From UBA5760 sp964649385 (lineage in GTDB: Bacteria; Chloroflexota; Dehalococcoidia; Dehalococcoidales; UBA5760): a stretch of 10,743 bases of DNA. The notes under the pieces were generated by a model. That model was given only the letters and a program-made list of their open reading frames with translations. It searched no databases and had not been told where the DNA came from. The DNA lies in contig CAZYRA010000033.1 in assembly GCA_964649385.1 (NCBI GenBank), positions 1 to 10,743 on the forward strand, read 5' to 3'. Shown here piece after piece: positions 6,517-10,743 of this stretch. A program made the translations under genes and the position numbers. Position 1 is the first letter of the stretch. Each line of letters starts with the position of its first letter.

Positions 6517-6873
6517 GGGGACGCGCGGATTCGACAGGGGAAGTATGCTGCAGGATTGCAAGCTGAGGTGCCATCAACCTCATAAAACAGGTGGCAAAAA
6601 TTTAATTGGCGAACCTGAATTCGCACTTGCAGCCTAATTAAATAGGCTACACGTCCAGCTTGACCTCGCCTCAATGGGTTGGGATTGGGCGCCGAAAAGT
6701 TGAGGTGCCGCCGCTCCGATGTCGATAAAGGGTGGTGAAAGAGTTATCGGCTGGCCTGGCTAGACTCGGTCAACAGAGGGTAGTCGGGTGAGATTAAAGA
6801 GCTGACTAAGCTTGTAGCAAATCCTGGGTAGCTTCTTTTGGACGGGGAGTTCGACTCTCCCCCGTCTCCACCA
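6517..6873 (+). ncRNA. ssrA: Transfer-messenger RNA (tmRNA)
   Basis: This 357-base gene encodes tmRNA, which rescues stalled ribosomes and adds a degradation tag. The 5' end GGGGACG (6517-6523) pairs with CGTCTCC (6863-6869), including the same G-U pair at position 3 as in E. coli, and is followed by ACCA, so CCA is gene-encoded. The 5' tRNA-like consensus GGATTCGACAGGGG is at 6527-6540, and a T-loop TTCGACT at 6850-6856. The GACTAAGC-TTGTAG-A block and TTTTGGACG near the 3' end are strongly conserved in tmRNAs. The order is the standard one-piece type: tRNA-like 5' part, tag frame, hairpin around the stop codon, pseudoknot region, tRNA-like 3' part. The T-stem can form six pairs instead of five. 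ssrA lies just after smpB and is followed by two hairpins. A perfect AAGGAGGTG (6487-6495) in the spacer is odd. Confidence 0.97.
6593..6637 (+). other. tmRNA tag-peptide reading frame with stop hairpin
   Basis: Reading from GGC at 6593 gives GKNLIGEPEFALAA followed by TAA at 6635-6637. The hydrophobic ALAA end is the usual protease-recognition end of the tag. Only this frame is open; the GCA one base later hits TAA after three codons. An A at 6589, four bases before GGC, matches the conserved adenine that sets the resume frame in E. coli. So the resume codon is probably Gly rather than Ala. The stop codon lies in a hairpin formed by AGCCTA (6631-6636) and TAGGCT (6643-6648), as in other tmRNAs. 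Confidence 0.85.
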
Positions 6874-6884
6874 GAAGACTAACG

Positions 6885-6914
6885 ACGCTAGCGTCTTACC
6901 GCTAGCGTTTCTTT
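6885..6914 (+). terminator. Rho-independent terminator of smpB-ssrA
   Basis: ACGCTAGCG (6885-6893) and CGCTAGCGT (6900-6908) form a perfect nine-pair stem with a six-base loop, followed by TTTCTTT at 6908-6914. It begins 12 bases after the tmRNA CCA end, the expected place for its terminator. Confidence 0.85.
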
Positions 6915-6918
6915 ATCG

Positions 6919-6951
6919 AAAACACCTTTCGGACCGGTATAAGGGTGTTTT
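6919..6951. terminator. Bidirectional hairpin terminator between convergent units
   Basis: AAAACACC (6919-6926) pairs with GGTGTTTT (6944-6951), eight pairs around a loop of 17 bases that can close further. With A's on the left arm and T's on the right, it reads as a terminator on both strands. It lies seven bases beyond the stop codon of the minus-strand 4Fe-4S gene and so probably ends that transcript as well as any read-through from ssrA. Confidence 0.7.
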
Positions 6952-6957
6952 AGCATA

Positions 6958-8127
6958 CTACACTCCGGCTCTATTAGTAGAAATATAGGACAGGACTCCG
7001 GTGTCCATAGCAGTTTTTGCTCGTATTTTACCGGCTGCTTTACCTGAGGCTAATACCTGCTCATATTCTTTTTTTAACATCGCTACTCTAACGATATAAG
7101 GAGTATCCACTTCCATAACTTCTTCTTCTTTAGCGATGACATGTTCGCCATCCGGATTGAGTGCTACGATACCGGAGTTAACAATAAGCCGTCTGTTCTG
7201 CTCACGGTCATCCTTCTTTTCCCAGCATACGCTTCTACAATTACCGCAAACAGTATTGGTGAACCAGTCAGGACTGAACATGACTTTTCTATAGGCAGTA
7301 AAACTGTCTTCCTCGAGAGACATTTGCGGGTCTGCTTTTTGCAGCTGCACGTTGAGAGCATCCAGATCGTTCTTATTAAGGGGTAGCGGATAATCCAGGC
7401 GGTAAGGACTCCAATTTGACCATTTCCTATTCGGTGCCAGGCCGTGGTAACCAGTACAGCCTATCCAGCAGCAGGTATTGGGCTCCTTTACGGCGATTTC
7501 TTCGGTAATACCGGCAACATTTATCGTCATCGTTTTCTTTTTGCTGATCATTTCTACCGGACATACGGCGGTACACATCTTACAGCGGTCACAAGGGTTA
7601 TTCTCAAGCAGAGGATCAGGCTCCAGTTTAGCTGATGTTAGCACTGTGCCCAATTCGACCAGTGCACCATAATCTGTGGTAAGCAGATTGCCGCTCCAGC
7701 CCAGTCGCCCTATCCCGGCTGCTACAGCGCCGTAGCGATGGGAAAAATCAGGTATGAATTCAGTCATTTCAGTAACATCTTTAGTACCTGTTTCCGGACG
7801 ATAGCTGTTGTTGATATCTACACCTAACGCTTCAAAGTCTTCGTTTTTAAGAAAATCAACCAGGCGGTCACCAATCTTGTAAAGTGACCTTGCCACTTGC
7901 TTCCGTTCTTCGCAGTGAGACAGCCAGTCCTTCTTGCTTATGAAGTCTCGTATGACTTTCTTATCCAATGTTACTGCAAAAGAGATGATAGATTGTGTTG
8001 ATGGTAATAGATAATCAGGATTGCCAGAAGGTGGGGCATCATAAAGTCTTTGCTTCGAGGCAATACCGACCAACTTTGCTCCGTTTTCCCCGGCTATGCT
8101 TTTGATTTGATTTTCCAGTCGGCTCAT
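6958..8127 (-). CDS. Two-cluster 4Fe-4S protein, QueG/reductive-dehalogenase-like, function unknown
   Basis: The 389-residue protein reads from ATG at 8127; a longer frame from TTG at 8160 lacks a ribosome binding site, whereas GGGGGGAAGGAA precedes the ATG. DPDYLLPSTQSIISFA-type sequence (about 37-51) and AAGIGRLGWSGNLLTTDYGALVELGTVLTS (136-165) resemble the segment before the ferredoxin domain in epoxyqueuosine reductase and reductive dehalogenases. Cluster 1 is CX2CX2CX3CP at Cys179, 182, 185 and 189. The second half has Cys294, 297 and 301 (CGNCRSVC) plus Cys219, 220 and 224 as candidate fourth ligands, separated by an insert rich in Trp and Tyr. No Tat signal or membrane segment is seen, so it is probably cytoplasmic. 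Electron transfer is likely; cobalamin binding and substrate are unknown. It follows the protease gene by 35 bases. Sampled stretches are more AT-rich than its neighbours. Confidence 0.8.
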   Translation of the reverse strand: MSRLENQIKSIAGENGAKLVGIASKQRLYDAPPSGNPDYLLPSTQSIISFAVTLDKKVIRDFISKKDWLSHCEERKQVARSLYKIGDRLVDFLKNEDFEALGVDINNSYRPETGTKDVTEMTEFIPDFSHRYGAVAAGIGRLGWSGNLLTTDYGALVELGTVLTSAKLEPDPLLENNPCDRCKMCTAVCPVEMISKKKTMTINVAGITEEIAVKEPNTCCWIGCTGYHGLAPNRKWSNWSPYRLDYPLPLNKNDLDALNVQLQKADPQMSLEEDSFTAYRKVMFSPDWFTNTVCGNCRSVCWEKKDDREQNRRLIVNSGIVALNPDGEHVIAKEEEVMEVDTPYIVRVAMLKKEYEQVLASGKAAGKIRAKTAMDTGVLSYISTNRAGV

Positions 8128-8162
8128 TTCCTTCCCCCCGCTATATATTACAGGATTCAACG

Positions 8163-10571
8163 CTACCCGGTTTTTTCCTCGCCCTTGGTGAAGTCTCTGA
8201 GCCTCTCGGCCAGGGTGGTCAGGCGCTTCTGTACCCTATCATTGATGGAGTCGGGTTCGAAGCCCCCGCCGGCCAGCCGCCGGCCCGCTTTGCTACCGGT
8301 AAGCACTTCAATACCCTCATCGATGGTGCCTACCGCGTAGATGTGGAATTTTCCCGCTTCGATTGCCGCCACTACCTCCTTTTTAAGCATCAGGTTCCTG
8401 ACATTACTGCTGGGGATAAGCACCCCCTGTTCTCCATTCAGTCCTTTTGCCCGGCATACCTCAAAGAAGCCTTCAACCTTCTCATTAAGCCCCCCGATAG
8501 CCTGCACCTCTCCCTTCTGGTTGACCGAGCCGGTAACCGCGACCCCCTGTTTTATCGGCATATCCGCAAGGTGGGACAGGATAGCGTAGAGCTCTGCGCT
8601 TGAGGCGCTATCCCCTTCCACCTCCTGATAGCTCTGTTCAAAGACGAGGCGGGCCGAGAGGGACAGTGGGGTATCCCGAACATACTTCTCTGCGATATAG
8701 CCGTTTAGTATCATAACCCCCTTGGTGTGGAGGCGGCCTCCCAGCTTGGCTTCTCTCTCGATGTCAATCAGACCCTCCCTACCAACGCCGACGCTGGCGG
8801 TGATTCGGGCCGGCTTGCCGAAGGCAAAATCACCGAGGTCTATTACCTCCAGGCCGTTTACCTGCCCTACTTTCTCCCCCTCGGCATCAATAATAATCAT
8901 GCCGTTAGCTATCATTTCGTTGATGCGCTGCTGGATAAGGTTTGAGCGGTACACCTTCTGCTCGATTGCCTTATCCATATGGCCGGCTAAGATGAGTGTC
9001 GCCCTTTCATTATCGGCCCAGAAGCTGGCTTCACGAATAACATCGGCAATATTGGCAAATAGGGTGGACAGCTTTTCCTGGTCATCGGCCAGCCGTGAGC
9101 TATACTCAATAACCCTGGCGAGAGCGTCACTGGTCAAGTGTTTCAGGTCTTCTTCCCTACACAGCCGGCAGATGACGGCTGCGTAGTCTTTCAAGTTAGC
9201 CTCCGACCAGTCCATCCGGGTATCGAAATCAGCCTTGACCTTAAATAGCTCCTTGAAGTCCGGGTCCCGCTGCAGTAACAGGTGGTAGAACATAGGCTCA
9301 CCGATAACAACTACCTTAACCTCCAGGGGGATAGCCTCCGGCCTCAGGCTCTTTGTTGCCAGGACGCCAATCCGTTCTCCCAGCTCTTCAATAATAAGCT
9401 TCTCGTCACGCAGGGTCCTTTTTAAGCCTTCCCAGGACTGGAAGTTGACCAGTATGTCCTCAATCCTCATCACCAGATAACCGCCGTTAGCCTGGTGCAG
9501 GGAACCGCTCCTGATCATGGTGAAATCGGTGTATAGAGCGCCAAACTGGGCTTCCTTCTCAATGCGGCCGAAGAGGTTGTTAAAGGTGGGATTTAGCTCC
9601 AGAATCACCGGAGCTCCCCTTAGCCCCGAGTTGTCGATCAGAACGTTGACTTCGTACTTTCGAAGAGCCTGCTGCTTGAATAGCCCCCGCATTGCTGCCA
9701 TGGAGTCCGGATTTGGGGTCTCTGGTTCCGATTTGAACTGCTCAAAGTTATCGATTGCATCCTGCTCGATTTCACTCAGGTAATCGACTACCTGGGGCAG
9801 CTGACTATATTTTTTCTTAAGTTCTTCAAAGATGTGACTGACGGAGTAATTCGCCACCTCTTGGTCGGTTTCTTCCAGCTGTTTCTCAACGGCGCTCTCT
9901 TCGGTCTTTAGTCCGGCCCTCTGCTCCTTCAGCGTCTTGGTCAACTCCTCCTTCTTCTGCCTTAATTCCTCTCTGGCTTCGTCACTCAGCCCGTTGTATT
10001 CTTCCTCGCCAAGCGGTTCACCCTTGGATTCCGGTACAAAAACCAGCCCTATCTGCGTACTCTGCAGGAGAAAACCATTGTCTTGGGCCGTTTTCTTAAG
10101 AGCGGTGAATAGTGCCTCTTTCTTCTTGTCGAAGCTATCGGTTATTTCCGCCCGCCGGTCGATATGCTCCTTGCTGGCAAAGACCTGGACGATGTTTCGA
10201 CGGGTATTATCTACGGCGTGTTTGATGTCCCTTTGTAGACTCTGGCCCATACCTGCTGGCAATTTCAGGGCTTTGGGGCAGTATGGGTCACGGAAGTTGT
10301 ACCGGTAACACCAGTCTGACGGCGTTTCCTTCCTGGTGGCGAGTGTCTCCAAAAAGTACTTGATGGCTGTGGTCCTGCCTGTCCCTGCCGGCCCGGAGGC
10401 AAAAATGTGAAAGCCCGGTTTCGGGATATTAAGACCAAATCTAAGAGCACTGAGGGCTCTCTCCTGGCCGATGATACTTCCAATCGGCTCCAGCTCCCCG
10501 GTTGAATCGCAACCGAATACCTGGGGGGAACACCTCTTCCTTACCTGCTCCGCAGATAGTTCTCCTGACAT
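8163..10571 (-). CDS. Lon-related AAA/S16 protease (AAA_32 type)
   Basis: This 802-residue cytoplasmic protein combines an ATPase-like module with a Lon-type Ser-Lys protease domain. The N-terminal region has IGSIIGQERALSALRFGL (30-47), then GPAGTGRTT (60-68), a Walker A loop in which Arg66 replaces the usual lysine. A charged coiled-coil region spans roughly 185-260. ANGGYLVMRIEDIL (361-374) is the Walker B-like segment. The protease domain covers about 585-760. The catalytic Ser655 lies in EGDSASSAE and Lys698 in GGLNEKVEG, 43 residues apart, exactly as in E. coli Lon (Ser679/Lys722). The N-terminal substrate domain of classical Lon is absent, so this is the AAA_32 group rather than LonA or membrane LonB. 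GAGGAGG lies six bases before ATG 10571. ATP dependence is uncertain because of Arg66. The 4Fe-4S gene follows it. Confidence 0.92.
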   Translation of the reverse strand: MSGELSAEQVRKRCSPQVFGCDSTGELEPIGSIIGQERALSALRFGLNIPKPGFHIFASGPAGTGRTTAIKYFLETLATRKETPSDWCYRYNFRDPYCPKALKLPAGMGQSLQRDIKHAVDNTRRNIVQVFASKEHIDRRAEITDSFDKKKEALFTALKKTAQDNGFLLQSTQIGLVFVPESKGEPLGEEEYNGLSDEAREELRQKKEELTKTLKEQRAGLKTEESAVEKQLEETDQEVANYSVSHIFEELKKKYSQLPQVVDYLSEIEQDAIDNFEQFKSEPETPNPDSMAAMRGLFKQQALRKYEVNVLIDNSGLRGAPVILELNPTFNNLFGRIEKEAQFGALYTDFTMIRSGSLHQANGGYLVMRIEDILVNFQSWEGLKRTLRDEKLIIEELGERIGVLATKSLRPEAIPLEVKVVVIGEPMFYHLLLQRDPDFKELFKVKADFDTRMDWSEANLKDYAAVICRLCREEDLKHLTSDALARVIEYSSRLADDQEKLSTLFANIADVIREASFWADNERATLILAGHMDKAIEQKVYRSNLIQQRINEMIANGMIIIDAEGEKVGQVNGLEVIDLGDFAFGKPARITASVGVGREGLIDIEREAKLGGRLHTKGVMILNGYIAEKYVRDTPLSLSARLVFEQSYQEVEGDSASSAELYAILSHLADMPIKQGVAVTGSVNQKGEVQAIGGLNEKVEGFFEVCRAKGLNGEQGVLIPSSNVRNLMLKKEVVAAIEAGKFHIYAVGTIDEGIEVLTGSKAGRRLAGGGFEPDSINDRVQKRLTTLAERLRDFTKGEEKTG

Positions 10572-10595
10572 TATCTACCTCCTCATTCCGGCTTA

Positions 10596-10719
10596 AGTGT
10601 ACGGTCTAAAACACAATGGTTATTATATATCAAAAAAGACCAAACTAGCTCTCACCCTTAGCGTTCGAGTCTATCTACTACCTCTCAGGAGCTTGTGCCA
10701 ACCGTCTGGAGTGTACGGT
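10596..10719. repeat. Direct repeat pair AGTGTACGGT upstream of the protease gene
   Basis: The ten-base sequence AGTGTACGGT occurs at 10596-10605 and again at 10710-10719, 114 bases apart, on either side of the candidate protease promoter. Two exact copies within 172 bases are unlikely by chance but not extraordinary. They could be operator half-sites or the remains of a duplication. No inverted repeat or element joins them. Confidence 0.4.
10622..10627 (-). promoter_or_regulatory. Candidate -10 box for the protease gene
   Basis: On the minus strand TATAAT reads at 10627-10622 inside an AT-rich run, about 50 bases before the ATG at 10571. No good -35 box lies 16-18 bases upstream. A start near 10615 would give a leader of about 45 bases ending with the GAGGAGG ribosome binding site. 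The remaining stretch, 10628-10743, holds no open frame, RNA gene or terminator that I can recognise. Confidence 0.4.
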
Positions 10720-10743
10720 TATAGTGGCCCTATTTGTGTCCCA

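Noticed and set aside
6874..6957. Attachment site of a genomic island at the tmRNA 3' end
   Set aside because: No integrase gene and no second copy of the tmRNA 3' end was seen; the region is explained by two terminator hairpins.
10640..10743. Possible tRNA because of a GTTCGAGTC string near 10660
   Set aside because: The bases flanking the T-loop-like string do not form a five-pair stem, and no acceptor stem or anticodon arm can be built around it.
1..10743. CRISPR array, insertion sequence or prophage
   Set aside because: No regularly spaced repeats, transposase or phage genes were found; nearly all the sequence is accounted for by housekeeping genes.

Overview
The window looks like a chromosomal segment of an anaerobic bacterium, most probably a Chloroflexota member of the Dehalococcoidia type. 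The reasons are a Chloroflexus-type malate dehydrogenase, a two-subunit class I (Fe-S) fumarase, a carboxyltransferase of the PccB/MmdA type, and a QueG/reductive-dehalogenase-like iron-sulfur protein. The lineage is inferred from protein character; no 16S gene or other formal marker is present.

Layout. Positions 1-177 (minus strand) hold the first 59 codons of an M20-family amidohydrolase that runs off the left edge. A 202-bp divergent intergenic region with several -10-like boxes follows. From 380 to 6873 everything reads on the plus strand: an acyl-CoA carboxylase carboxyltransferase, malate dehydrogenase (mdh), fumarase alpha and beta subunits, L-aspartate oxidase (nadB), smpB, and the tmRNA gene ssrA. 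Two hairpin terminators at 6885-6951 close this unit and face the minus-strand genes. The minus-strand block reads right to left: a Lon-related AAA/S16 protease (10571-8163), then a two-cluster 4Fe-4S protein of the QueG/RdhA superfamily (8127-6958). The right end (10572-10743) is the leader and promoter region of the protease, with no gene visible.

How the genes fit together. Malate dehydrogenase and fumarase connect oxaloacetate, malate and fumarate. L-aspartate oxidase can use fumarate as its anaerobic electron acceptor, so the mdh-fumAB-nadB order makes metabolic sense for NAD biosynthesis in an anaerobe. The upstream carboxyltransferase also recalls methylmalonyl-CoA-pathway clusters, but it carries Ile at the residue that is Asp in propionyl-CoA-specific enzymes, so acetyl-CoA carboxylation is at least as likely. 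SmpB and tmRNA are the two partners of trans-translation and are adjacent. The tmRNA has a Gly resume codon and a 14-residue tag ending in Ala-Leu-Ala-Ala, whose natural clients are ATP-dependent proteases.

Most of the window is ordinary housekeeping. The points worth a second look are the carboxyltransferase specificity residue, the extended -10 box almost touching the smpB start, tmRNA details (Gly resume codon, an extra T-arm pair, a full Shine-Dalgarno sequence upstream), and the AT-richer iron-sulfur protein gene placed between tmRNA and the protease. I found no clear evidence for a wholly new system.
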